Origin: JACOTK01 sp963743945
GTDB lineage: Bacteria; Actinomycetota; Acidimicrobiia; Acidimicrobiales; CADCSY01
Length of the DNA: 64,000 bases
NCBI GenBank assembly: GCA_963743945.1
Contig: CAVURO010000008.1
Location: forward strand, 1 to 64,000
Direction of reading: 5' to 3'
Positions within the stretch are counted from its first letter, which is position 1. The number at the start of each line of letters is the position of its first letter. The position numbers and the translations under genes are program-made. The notes beneath the pieces were generated by a model, which was not told the DNA's origin, did not search any database, and saw only the letters and a list, made by a program, of their open reading frames with translations. Positions 35,044 to 45,887 of this stretch are shown here, in pieces.

Positions 35044-36567
35044 ATGGAGAATTTCGAAGATATTGCACTTTCAACGGCAGTGTTTCTGCCTCTGGTGGGC
35101 GCGTTGCTGCTCATGGTGGTTCCTCGCGAGAACGAGGGAGCCCAAAAGCTGATTGCACTGTTGACGACACTCGCGACGATGGGAGTGGGTGTCTATCTGC
35201 TCGCGGAGTTCGACTACGCGGCGAGTGGGGACACCATGCAGTTCGTCGTCAACCGGCCGTGGATCGACGTCATCTCCAGCCGCTACATCGTGGGCATCGA
35301 CGGCATCTCGCTTCCCCTGCTCGTGCTCTCGATGTTCATCTGTGTTCTGGTGGTCCTCTACTCGTGGAACCATTTCCCGTCGCCCCACAACCCCAAGGCG
35401 TTCCTGGGGCTCATTCTGTTGCTCGAGACCGGCATGAACGGCACGTTCGTGGCACAGGACCTCATCCTCTTCTTCGTCTTCTTCGAGGTGGTGCTCCTGC
35501 CGATGTACTTCATGATCGGGGTCTGGGGCGGGGAGAATCGTCAGTACGCCTCGATCAAGTTCTTCCTCTACACCCTGTTCGGCTCCGCACTGATGATCCT
35601 CAGCTTCCTCGCCCTGTTCTTCAAGGGGGGAGCCGAAAGCTTTGCCATCGTCGATCTCGCCCAGTCCTCGAGTGCCATCGCCCACGGCACCCAGCTGTTG
35701 ATCTTCGGCGGACTGTTCATGGGCTTCGCCATCAAGGTGCCGATGTTCCCGTTCCACACCTGGCTTCCCGACGCCCACACGCAGGCGCCGACCCAGGGTT
35801 CGGTCATCCTTGCCGCCATCCTCCTGAAGCTCGGCACCTACGGCTTCATTCGTATCGCGATCCCGATCCTTCCCGAAGCGGCGGTGTCATGGGCTCCCTG
35901 GATCGGTGGCCTGGCCGTGGTGGGCATCATCTACGGCGCGTTGGGCTGCCTTGCCCAGACCGATCTGAAGCGACTGATCGCGTTCTCGTCGGTCGCTCAC
36001 ATGGGCTATGTCATGTTGGGTATCGCAACGCTCACCGATTTCGGGGTCAATGCGGCCGTGTTCGGCATGGTTGCTCACGGGTTCATCACCGGCATGCTCT
36101 TCTTCGTTGCGGGCTCGATCAAGGATCGTTTCCACACGCTCGAGTTGGCCCGACTCGGTGGCCTGCTGATCAAGGCTCCCAAGATGGGTTGGATCCTCGG
36201 CTTCTGCGTCATGGCCTCGCTGGGCCTGCCGGGCCTTGCCGGTTTCTGGGGTGAGTTCCCGGCGATACTCTCCGCCTACAACCCGGCTGCCGGTCTCTCC
36301 GAGGAGCTCTTCCGTTTCTACATGGTTGTCGCCGCCGTCGGCACCGTTCTGGCGGCGGGCTACCTGCTCTGGATGTTCCAGCGGACAGCTTTCGGTGAGC
36401 CAACCGAGGAGTTCTCCGACGAGCCGATTCCGGACATGCAGTGGCCCGAGTATGCAGCGTGGGTCCCATTGCTCATCCTCATCCTCGTGCTGGGGGTCTA
36501 CCCCAACCTGCTCTTCGGCATCACCCAGGAGGCAGTCCAACACGTTGTTTCCGCAGTGGGACGCTGA
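35044..36567 (+). CDS. nuoM: Complex I-like subunit M, second operon
   Basis: A 507-residue ND4-family antiporter-like subunit. FFVFFEVVLLPMYFMIGVWG contains the helix 5 Glu and IKVPMFPFHTWLPDAHTQAP the central Lys. It lies 18 bp after nuoL2, with GAGCAGGGA before its ATG. Length and helix pattern are normal. Confidence 0.95.
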   Translation: MENFEDIALSTAVFLPLVGALLLMVVPRENEGAQKLIALLTTLATMGVGVYLLAEFDYAASGDTMQFVVNRPWIDVISSRYIVGIDGISLPLLVLSMFICVLVVLYSWNHFPSPHNPKAFLGLILLLETGMNGTFVAQDLILFFVFFEVVLLPMYFMIGVWGGENRQYASIKFFLYTLFGSALMILSFLALFFKGGAESFAIVDLAQSSSAIAHGTQLLIFGGLFMGFAIKVPMFPFHTWLPDAHTQAPTQGSVILAAILLKLGTYGFIRIAIPILPEAAVSWAPWIGGLAVVGIIYGALGCLAQTDLKRLIAFSSVAHMGYVMLGIATLTDFGVNAAVFGMVAHGFITGMLFFVAGSIKDRFHTLELARLGGLLIKAPKMGWILGFCVMASLGLPGLAGFWGEFPAILSAYNPAAGLSEELFRFYMVVAAVGTVLAAGYLLWMFQRTAFGEPTEEFSDEPIPDMQWPEYAAWVPLLILILVLGVYPNLLFGITQEAVQHVVSAVGR

Positions 36568-36570
36568 TCC

Positions 36571-38086
36571 GTGGACGTGATGAGCGGACCGGTGGCAGGG
36601 GTGTTCCAAGCCCCCGACGTCGACTATCACGCCTTTGCCCCGGAGTTCGTGCTCGTGGGGGTGTTGGTGGCCGTCCTCGTGGTCGATCTCATCCTCGAGG
36701 GGCGAGGGCGACGTATCGTCGGAGGTCTGGCAGGTATCGGCCTTCTTGCGGCGATGGTGCCCGTGTTGACCCTGGCGGTCGATGGCGCCAGTCGCTCGAT
36801 GGTCGGCGGCGCCTACGTCGTCGATGATTTCGCCCTCGTCTTCAAGGGGCTGTTCCTCATCGCCGGTTACGTCACCATGTTGCTCAGCAGCGACTATCTC
36901 GCCGATGACGACTACTACGAGGGCGAGTACCACTTCCTCCTGTTGTCCTCGGTGCTGGGCATGATGGTCATGGCGTCCTCCCGTGACCTCATCAGCATCT
37001 TCGTGGCCCTCGAACTGCTCTCCATTCCGGCCTACATGCTGGCCGGATGGCGAAAGCGTGACCTGAAGGGCAACGAGGCCACGCTCAAGTACTACCTGCT
37101 CGGCGTGTTCGCCACCGGCGTCATGCTCTACGGCATGTCGCTGATCTTCGGCATCACCGGCGAGACGGTGCTCACCGAGATCGGCTCGAAGCTCCAGGGA
37201 CGCGGGTGCAAGCCTGCCGCTGGTGAGTCTCGGCATCGTCTTCGTGATCGTCGGCTTCGCCTTCAAGATCTCGGCTGTTCCCTTCCACAGTTGGGCGCCC
37301 GACACCTATGAAGGTGCCCCGACACCGATCACGGCCTTTCTCTCGGTGGCCTCGAAGGCCGGCGGGTTTGTCGCACTCATGCAGCTCGTCTTCATCGGGT
37401 TCCTCGGCCGCGACGATGTGTGGCAGCCCATGTTCTGGGTGCTGGCCGCGCTCACGATGACCGTTGGCAACCTCGTCGCCCTGCGCCAGACCAACATCGT
37501 GCGCATGCTGGCGTACTCGTCGGTGGCGCAGGCCGGCTACATGCTGTTGCCCTTCGCGGTCGCCGGTGACCTGGCGGACGGTCCGGGCGCAGCGATCGGC
37601 CCCATGACCACCTACCTGCTGATCTATGCCGCGATGAACCTCGGAGCCTTCGCGCTGGTGCTGGCGGTGGCCCGCAAGACGCGGTCGGGCGAGATCTCCT
37701 CGTACGGAGGACTCTTCGAGTACGCGCCCGGCTTGACCGTTCTCATGAGCATCTTCGTGTTTGCACTCGCCGGCATCCCGCCGCTCGGAGGTTGGTACGG
37801 CAAGTTGGTGGTGTTCAAGACCCTGCTCGATGCGAACACGGCCTGGGCCATCGTGCTCGGTGTCATCGCCGCGGTGAACTCCGTGATCGCGCTGTACTAC
37901 TACGCGTCGATTGCACGCGAGATGTGGATGCGGCCTGTGCCCGATGGTGACACCACCCCGGTTCGGGTTCCCGCCGGCTTGGCTGCGGCACTCACGCTGT
38001 GCGCGGTCGCCACGGTGGTGATCGGCGTCTATCCCCAAGTCGTCGCCCGATTCGGCGATCTCGCCGTCTTCAGCCTGCTTCCCTGA
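36571..38086 (+). CDS. nuoN: Complex I-like subunit N, second operon, apparent one-base frameshift
   Basis: The gene reads in one frame from GTG 36571 to about 37198, giving helices up to TVLTEIGSKLQ. It continues in the next frame from about 37199 to 38086 (DAGASLPLVSLGIVFVIVGF, then ISAVPFHSWAPDTYEGAPTP). Both halves are clearly ND2-family and together give about 504 residues, a normal length. Dropping one G from the GGG at 37197-37199 joins them exactly. A sequencing or assembly error is the simplest reading because no other subunit is damaged. A real mutation would truncate the third antiporter-like subunit. Confidence 0.88.
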
Positions 38087-38103
38087 GGTTCGAGAGCTCG
38101 GCC

Positions 38104-39291
38104 ATGAGTTCGGGGGCCATGGCGGCGGTGCGCGAACGTGTCCGTCGTCTCGGGCCGCTTCCCTATGACGACCTCGTGGACGCGGCGCTCTACGGTCCGG
38201 GTGGCTTCTTCGCCGAGGGTGGGGGAGCGGGGCGTCGAGCGGATTTCCTCACCAGCCCTGAGGTGGGGCCGTTGTTCGGAGCAGTGATCGGCCGCTTCCT
38301 GGACGAGGAATGGGATCGTCTGGGCCAACCGAACTTCTTCCTCGTGGTCGAGGCCGGAGCGGGAAGGGGGGCGCTGGCGCAAGCCGTTCTCGCCGGCGAG
38401 CCGCGTTGCCTGCAGGCCTTGCGCTATGTCTGTGTCGAACGGTCCCAGGTGCTGCGGGCGCGGATCGAGTCTTCTCTGGCCGTTGAGCCGGCGATCAACA
38501 TCTTCGGCACGCTCGACCATGACGACGATGACTTCACGGCTCCCTCGGTGGCGGCGAGCGTTGCAGGTTCCCCGGGGCCGATCGTCACCGTCCTCGATGA
38601 TCTGCCCGCCCTCTCGTTCTCCGGGGTCCTGTTCGCGAACGAGCTCTTGGACAACCTCTCGTTTCGGCTGATCGAGCGCGTCGGCCCTCGTCATGAGGGG
38701 TCGGATCGGCGTCCGTACTGGGCGGAGGTGCGCGTCGGACTGTCCGATGACGACCGGACGCTGGTGGAGGTGCTGGTGGAGGCATCGGGAGACCTCGAGG
38801 CAGAGGCCGAACGGCTTGCTCCCGATGCACCGGTCGGCGCACGTCTGCCCCTGCAGGGCGGAGCTCAGTCCTGGCTGCATCATGCACTGAGCATTCTCGA
38901 CCGAGGTCGCCTGGTGGTCATCGACTACGCCGACCACTCGTCGTCGCTGGTGACCCGACCATGGCGGGACTGGGTCCGAACGTACTGCGCGCACGATCGC
39001 GGCGGCCATCCCCTCGATGATCTCGGCGACCAGGACATCACCTGTGAGGTTGCCCTCGATCAACTCGCCCGGGTTCGTGCGCCCGACCTGGACACCAGCC
39101 AATCCGAGTGGCTCAAACGCCATGGCGTCGACGTGCTGGTCGACGAAGCCAGGGAGACCTGGCGTGAACGAGCCGCCATCGGTGATCTCCGGGCAATGGT
39201 TGCCCGGAGTCGCATCGGCGAGGCGGACGCCCTCACCGACCCCAAGGGCCTCGGCGCCTTCCGCGTGCTCGAATGGGTCAACGACGGATGA
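38104..39291 (+). CDS. MidA/NDUFAF7-family SAM-dependent methyltransferase
   Basis: A 395-residue protein of the DUF185/COG1565 family. GPLPYDDLVDAALYGPGGFF and DFLTSPEVGPLFGAVIGRFL are family hallmarks near the N-terminus. VEAGAGRGALAQAVL is the SAM-binding motif. LFANELLDNLSFRL is the conserved NE(L/F)(L/F)D-type segment. The mitochondrial member NDUFAF7 symmetrically dimethylates an arginine of the complex I 49-kDa subunit and is needed for assembly. Here the gene directly follows nuoN2 by 17 bp, and the matching arginine exists in NuoD2 (R69). The target is an inference. The ATG at 38104 is the first good start. Confidence 0.85.
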   Translation: MSSGAMAAVRERVRRLGPLPYDDLVDAALYGPGGFFAEGGGAGRRADFLTSPEVGPLFGAVIGRFLDEEWDRLGQPNFFLVVEAGAGRGALAQAVLAGEPRCLQALRYVCVERSQVLRARIESSLAVEPAINIFGTLDHDDDDFTAPSVAASVAGSPGPIVTVLDDLPALSFSGVLFANELLDNLSFRLIERVGPRHEGSDRRPYWAEVRVGLSDDDRTLVEVLVEASGDLEAEAERLAPDAPVGARLPLQGGAQSWLHHALSILDRGRLVVIDYADHSSSLVTRPWRDWVRTYCAHDRGGHPLDDLGDQDITCEVALDQLARVRAPDLDTSQSEWLKRHGVDVLVDEARETWRERAAIGDLRAMVARSRIGEADALTDPKGLGAFRVLEWVNDG

Positions 39292-39347
39292 CTGGGGCGG
39301 GATTCGATGTCCTCGGCGGTGCGGATGAAGTGGCGGACGGGCTCGCC

Positions 39348-39397
39348 TAGGCTCAGGCTGCTCTTATCTCACCGTCATCTGCCAGGGGGAAGACGTC
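39348..39397 (+). promoter_or_regulatory. Probable acs promoter -10 box and leader
   Basis: TAGGCT (39348-39353) repeats the -10 sequence seen before nuo operon 2. The -35 region is poor (ATGAAG at the 17-bp spacing). The leader of about 38 nt ends in AGGGGGA, 8 nt before the acs ATG at 39398. Confidence 0.4.
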
Positions 39398-41360
<1,963 letters not shown>

Positions 41361-41383
<23 letters not shown>

Positions 41384-41867
41384 GCTGTTCCCCGCGCACT
41401 GGAGGCAGCGTCCCGGTGGTTGTCCGGCGGGTCCGACGGTGGTCTTCGACCTGGACGGCGTCCTGTCGGACGCGGCCACCCGTCAGCACTATCTGACCAG
41501 CCCTCGGCCCGACTGGAAGGGGTTCTTTGCCGCGTGCGGTGACGACCCACTTGTGGACGAGGTGGCGCGGCTCACCGAGCTGCTCGACCCCGATCTGCGC
41601 CTGGTGCTCCTGACCGCTCGTCCCATGTCGGTGCAGCCACAGACCCTGGCATGGCTCGAGCGTTACGAGCTGCGTTGGGACATGCTCATCATGCGCCAGA
41701 CGAGCTCGTACGTCCCGTCATCCACCTTCAAACGTGAGACGGTGCACGAGTTGCGGGCTGCCGGCTATGACCTGCAGTTGGCTTTCGAGGATGACCGCCG
41801 CAACGTCGATATGTTCCACAGTGAGGGCGTGCCCTGCATCTACATTCACAGCGGTTACTACGACTGA
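41361..41867 (+). CDS. HAD-family phosphatase, polynucleotide kinase 3'-phosphatase-like
   Basis: About 168 residues. Motif I is VFDLDGVLSD (nucleophile and acid/base Asp), motif II is LLTARP, the motif III lysine lies in STFKRE, and motif IV is FEDDRRNV. This is the compact HAD form seen in the phosphatase domain of T4 polynucleotide kinase and relatives; the substrate is not known here. The start is uncertain. ATG at 41361 is inside acs and has no ribosome-binding site. A perfect AGGAGG (41373-41378) points to CTG at 41385, six bases on. A GTG at 41439 would begin right at motif I. Confidence 0.75.
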
Positions 41868-41960
41868 GCCCAGGCATGTCGGCCGGGAACGTTTGGGACC
41901 GCCCGGACGTTGAGTGTGACAAGGAGTGATCCCGCTTCGAGGCGAGAAAGGTTGCGGCTG

Positions 41961-42803
41961 ATGCTCAACAAGAACAATCTCAAGACCGTGGTCATGCTGG
42001 CCGGTCTTGCCGGTTTGTTGATCCTGATCGGCGGTCAGTTCGGCGGCCGGTCCGGTGCAACGGTCATGTTCATGATCAGCATGGTCATGGTCGGCAGCTC
42101 CTACTGGTTCTCCGACAAACTGGCCATCAAGGCGGCGAGGGCGGTTCCTGTCACCGAGGCGGAGATGCCCGAGTACCACGCGATCGTGCAGGAGCTCTCC
42201 CGGGCAGCAGGTCTGCCGATGCCCAGGCTCTACGTCACCCCCGATGCCCAGCCCAATGCATTTGCCACGGGACGCAATCCTGAGCACGCCGCGGTGGCCG
42301 TGACCCAAGGACTGGTGGACCTGTGCGATCGGGATGAGCTGCGTGGCGTGCTGGCCCACGAGCTCAGCCATGTTGCGCATCGCGACATCCTGATCGGCTC
42401 GGTGGCAGCAGCGGTGGCCACGGCGATCATGTATCTGGCAACCATGGCCCAGTGGGCGGCGATCTTCGGAGGACGCCGAGATGAGGACAACAACCCTTTG
42501 GCGCTTCTCGCCATGGCCATGCTGGCCCCCACGGCAGCAGGTCTCCTGCAGATGGCGCTGAGCCGCAGCCGCGAGTTCGAGGCGGACCGCTCGGCGGCGC
42601 GCCTCATCGGCACGGGTGAGCCACTGGCCCGAGCGCTCCTCAAGCTCGAGAACCACGCGAAGGCGATTCCCATGAACATCGACCCTGCTCATGCCTCCGC
42701 CTTCATCATCAACCCGTTGACCGGGCGCAAGGCGAACTTCGCCAACCTCTTTCGTACTCACCCGTCGACGGAGGAACGGATCGCCCGCCTGCGTGCCTTC
42801 TGA
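41961..42803 (+). CDS. htpX: HtpX-like M48 membrane zinc metalloprotease
   Basis: A 280-residue protein with two N-terminal helices (LKTVVMLAGLAGLLILIGG and a second at about 35-55). The zinc site HELSHVAHRD (HExxH) follows, then two more helices and the third zinc ligand Glu in SREFEADRSAARL. The family degrades damaged membrane proteins. The C-terminal NLFRTHPSTEERIARL is usual. I chose ATG 41961 because GAGAAAGG lies upstream and the family usually starts at this point; an earlier in-frame start at 41910 is possible. Confidence 0.93.
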   Translation: MLNKNNLKTVVMLAGLAGLLILIGGQFGGRSGATVMFMISMVMVGSSYWFSDKLAIKAARAVPVTEAEMPEYHAIVQELSRAAGLPMPRLYVTPDAQPNAFATGRNPEHAAVAVTQGLVDLCDRDELRGVLAHELSHVAHRDILIGSVAAAVATAIMYLATMAQWAAIFGGRRDEDNNPLALLAMAMLAPTAAGLLQMALSRSREFEADRSAARLIGTGEPLARALLKLENHAKAIPMNIDPAHASAFIINPLTGRKANFANLFRTHPSTEERIARLRAF

Positions 42804-42880
42804 TGGAACGTCGCTCTGATGGAACGTCGCTCTGATGGAACATCGCTCTGATGGAACATCGCTCTGATGGAACATCGCTC
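42801..42880 (+). repeat. Five-copy 16-bp tandem repeat at the htpX stop
   Basis: Five head-to-tail 16-bp units run from 42801 to 42880. Units 1 and 2 are TGATGGAACGTCGCTC and units 3-5 have CATC for CGTC (TGATGGAACATCGCTC). The htpX stop codon TGA is the first three bases of unit 1, so the array starts exactly at the end of the coding sequence. The rest of the gap to 42966 shows no other feature. Confidence 0.9.
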
Positions 42881-42965
42881 TGACCCGATGAGTACCCGGA
42901 CCGTGCAGCCCGGGCGACTGCCGGCCTGAATCTCCTCGCATTGGACCCTTTCGTGGGCCTTCCCC

Positions 42966-42971
42966 TATCCT
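42966..42971 (+). promoter_or_regulatory. -10 box of the M23 peptidase gene, leaderless spacing
   Basis: TATCCT ends 6 nt before the ATG at 42978. TTGGAC at 42941-42946 is a possible -35 with a long 19-bp spacer. There is no ribosome-binding site before the ATG, so a leaderless transcript is likely. Confidence 0.45.
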
Positions 42972-42977
42972 GTGACG

Positions 42978-44270
42978 ATGGTCACCACGCTGGGGAAACG
43001 ATGCATCGCGGGACTCGCCGCCGTGGTCGTAGCCGCCGTCGTGGTTGCTCCGTGGGCCGTCAGTGGCGCCCGGGCTGTGACGGTGACGGAGTTCTTCGGG
43101 GGCACGACCACCACGACCGTCAGCTCCGTGCCCGACCCGGCCGGCACCGCCGGCACGGAGGAAGCACCGGCGTCCACGGTTCCAGGTCCCGATGTGACGA
43201 CGCCGCCCTCCTCGGTGCCCTCTGTGGCCGGCGATGCTCCTGCGCCCGGCGATGTCCCTTCTCCCGCCGAGCCTCCGGCCGTCGCGACCCCGGACCTGGC
43301 CCCACTTGTGGATCCCCCGCCTCCGACGGAGGGCAGCGGTGACGGCGCCGAGCTTCCCGGGGTGGGCTCGAACGGATTCCCCGCCGATCTCCAGGCCCTG
43401 ACCGACTCGGTGGAGCGCACGCCGTCGAGAAGCAGTCGCCCGCTCCTCGACGCACTGGCTCCCCTGGCCCAGTACGGGATCTCCCCCGAACAGGCTGTGT
43501 TTGGAGGATTCGGCCGATTTCCGGTCGCCGGCCTGGCCTCGTACTCCCACGACTGGTGGTTCCCGCGGTTCGGTCCCGGGTGGCGGTTGCATCAGGGCAC
43601 CGACATCTTCGCCGCGTTCAACACACCCATCCGCGCCCCGGCGGCAGGACGGGTTCACATCACCACGGGTGGACTTGGTGGCCTGGCCGTCTATGTGATC
43701 GAGCCCAATCGCACCTACTGGTATCTCGCCCATCTTGGCGGTCTTGTGCCCGGGTTGGTCGAGGGGTCGGAGGTCACGATCGGCCAGGTGGTCGGGTTCG
43801 TCGGTGACTCGGGCAACGCTCGGGGAGGTGCGCCGCACGTGCACCTCGAGTTTCACCCCGGCGGCGGTCCAGCCGTCGACCCCAAGTTTGTGCTCGATCA
43901 GTTCCTGGACGAGGCAATGGCGGGGGTGCCACAGCTCATCGCAACCGCGGCCCAACAGGCAGCGGCAGCGGCCGCCGCACAGGCTCAGGCACAGGCCGAT
44001 CTGGCCGCACGTTCGGTGCCTGATCCGTTGACGCTCGACGGACCCGGCCGTTCGGCGCTGCTCTGGGCGTCCTCGATGAACCCCGCCAGTGGCGCCATCG
44101 AGGTCGCGCAGGCAGAGGCGTTCCGCGCCGTCACGCACATCGATTGGCAGCGCCTCCAGCGAGAGGAGCAGGAAGCGGAATGGGACAGGATGTTGGCCAA
44201 GGGCATGGTTCAGGCCTGGCTCAACCGGCTTACGCCGCCTGCGCTCACCTCGTTGCTCGGTTCTCACTGA
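42978..44270 (+). CDS. Secreted M23-family peptidase
   Basis: A 430-residue protein with a signal peptide (CIAGLAAVVVAAVVVAPWAV, cut near ARA). A Thr/Pro/Ala-rich linker of about 85 residues leads to a LytM/M23 domain in the middle. Zinc ligands fit HQGTDIF (HxxxD) and HVHLEFH (HxH). The C-terminal 130 residues include an Ala/Gln-rich coiled-coil-like stretch (QQAAAAAAAQAQAQADLA). Family members cut cell-wall cross-links or act as regulators of such enzymes; with all ligands present, activity is likely. It acts outside the membrane. The start ATG follows a -10 box by 6 nt. Confidence 0.88.
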   Translation: MVTTLGKRCIAGLAAVVVAAVVVAPWAVSGARAVTVTEFFGGTTTTTVSSVPDPAGTAGTEEAPASTVPGPDVTTPPSSVPSVAGDAPAPGDVPSPAEPPAVATPDLAPLVDPPPPTEGSGDGAELPGVGSNGFPADLQALTDSVERTPSRSSRPLLDALAPLAQYGISPEQAVFGGFGRFPVAGLASYSHDWWFPRFGPGWRLHQGTDIFAAFNTPIRAPAAGRVHITTGGLGGLAVYVIEPNRTYWYLAHLGGLVPGLVEGSEVTIGQVVGFVGDSGNARGGAPHVHLEFHPGGGPAVDPKFVLDQFLDEAMAGVPQLIATAAQQAAAAAAAQAQAQADLAARSVPDPLTLDGPGRSALLWASSMNPASGAIEVAQAEAFRAVTHIDWQRLQREEQEAEWDRMLAKGMVQAWLNRLTPPALTSLLGSH

Positions 44271-44370
44271 ACGAGCCTCCGGTCAACCCCCACCTGCCGA
44301 CGGTCTCTTGCGGCATCCGTCCCGGTCGCTGAAGGAGTTGGCGCGATTCCTCGGGTTGTCGTGCGTTCCC

Positions 44371-45759
44371 TCAGGGGGTTGGCTCGCCGACGAGCTCACC
44401 GAAGTTGAGTCGGGCCCGGTCCGCAGCAGATCGGCCTTCTGCCCAACCGGCCGGGTCGTAGCCGCCCCGAACTCGGGAGTTCGTCAATTCGCCGAATCGC
44501 TCAGCCACCACGTCGTCGACCTCCGCCGACCTCGAGTGAAGGACGGGGAGAAACGCCGAGCCGTGCTCGGCCTCGACCTCGGCGAACACCGCCTCGTTGA
44601 TCTCGCTCAGGCGATCACCGATTCGGCCGGCGTAGGCGACGAGGAACGCGGAGCGGTACTGCCGGCTGCGCGTTCGAGTGCCGGCGGGCGCTCGTTTCGC
44701 GGCATCGGTCAAAGCGGTTTGAGCCTGGAGAAGGAGTGAGGTGAACAGCAGTTCGACGCCGGCGAGATCACCGGCAAAGCCGACAACGCTCGACCAGGAC
44801 AGGTCCGGATCAAAAACGGAACGACACCGACCTGCCCGAGCGACGGTCTGCAACAGAAACGACTTGGCGTCGGCGTAGGGGGCATCGATCGGGACGCGGA
44901 TGGTGACCGGATGCTCGTTGTTCTGTCCGGTTCGGCCCTGGAGCAGTGCGGCATCGATGGCGTGGCGGGTCATCAAGGCCTGAGCCTTGGCGGTGAACGC
45001 GGTGGCCTCGGCCTCGAAGGTGGTGGACTCGGCCATGGCCAGGAGAGCCCGGATGCGATCGAGGATCGGGTTGGTCTCGGCGCCGGCGTCGCCAACAGGT
45101 CGAGATGACGGCGCTGCGCGAGGTCTGGACCCGGCCGAACCGGGCAGGGGGAGCAGCGGATCAAGGGTTGGGAGCTGCATGAGGCCGGCGAGCGCATCCA
45201 CCATGCCCGCAACCGCGGTGGTTCGGTCAAGGCCCTCCAGGTGCAACCAGCGACCGACCCAGCCCTCCCGGCCGTTCACCGCCGGGAGGTCAAGACCTTC
45301 GATCTGGGAGATCCAGCGTTGGTCAAGGGTGACCGACCGACGACCGACATGGTCAGTGGCCATGGCCAGGTGCACGAGCCGGGCGACGGCAGCCGTGGGA
45401 GAGCCCAAACGTGCCCGGCGGTGGAGCTCACTGGGTTGCCAGCCCCGAATCCACACGGAGCTCACCTCGTCGAGCAGTACCGCCTCGGCCGCACGATCGA
45501 CAACGTCGGGGGCCATCCGTGCCAGTCTGGACAGCCCATTGGGGGCAAACCCGTCACGCCGATGCCGGGCCTGAGCGGTGAGCCACAACAGTCCTCGTGC
45601 ATCCTCGGTCTCGGTGAATCGGGATCCGTCGTCGTCGCCGGTCCAAGGTGGGCGCCGTGACCCCGGGTTCTCGTTCGTCCCCCACGAGGAAGGCCCGTTC
45701 CCTCGTTGAGCACGACTCTTGGCCCTGGCGGCACGACGGGCCTTGCTGTTCTTTCCCAT
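44371..45759 (-). CDS. DUF2786 domain-containing protein
   Basis: A 462-residue soluble protein. The N-terminus is very basic (GKNSKARRAARAKSRAQRG). The middle contains the DUF2786 motif ILDRIRALLAMAESTTFEAEA followed by KAQALMTRHAID (about residues 235-275). The function of the domain is not known; it is common in actinobacteria and some phages. It has no membrane segment. The ATG at 45759 follows a TAGTGT -10-like box by 6 nt on the minus strand, again with leaderless spacing. Confidence 0.8.
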   Translation of the reverse strand: MGKNSKARRAARAKSRAQRGNGPSSWGTNENPGSRRPPWTGDDDGSRFTETEDARGLLWLTAQARHRRDGFAPNGLSRLARMAPDVVDRAAEAVLLDEVSSVWIRGWQPSELHRRARLGSPTAAVARLVHLAMATDHVGRRSVTLDQRWISQIEGLDLPAVNGREGWVGRWLHLEGLDRTTAVAGMVDALAGLMQLPTLDPLLPLPGSAGSRPRAAPSSRPVGDAGAETNPILDRIRALLAMAESTTFEAEATAFTAKAQALMTRHAIDAALLQGRTGQNNEHPVTIRVPIDAPYADAKSFLLQTVARAGRCRSVFDPDLSWSSVVGFAGDLAGVELLFTSLLLQAQTALTDAAKRAPAGTRTRSRQYRSAFLVAYAGRIGDRLSEINEAVFAEVEAEHGSAFLPVLHSRSAEVDDVVAERFGELTNSRVRGGYDPAGWAEGRSAADRARLNFGELVGEPTP

Positions 45760-45887
45760 GACCGGACACTATCGGTCACGAGTGACAGCCAAGTTGCCCG
45801 GGCCACGACCCTGGTGTCTTGAACAGCCGTCGCTCACGGCGATCATGCGAGATCCGCTTTTGTGGCTCGCCTCGTTGCAACGGGCAG

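Noticed and set aside
42801..42880. Possible CRISPR array in the 16-bp repeats
   Set aside because: The units are head to tail with no spacers, only 16 bp long, and no cas genes are nearby. The in-gene repeats at 16420 and 53604 are coding repeats without spacers as well.
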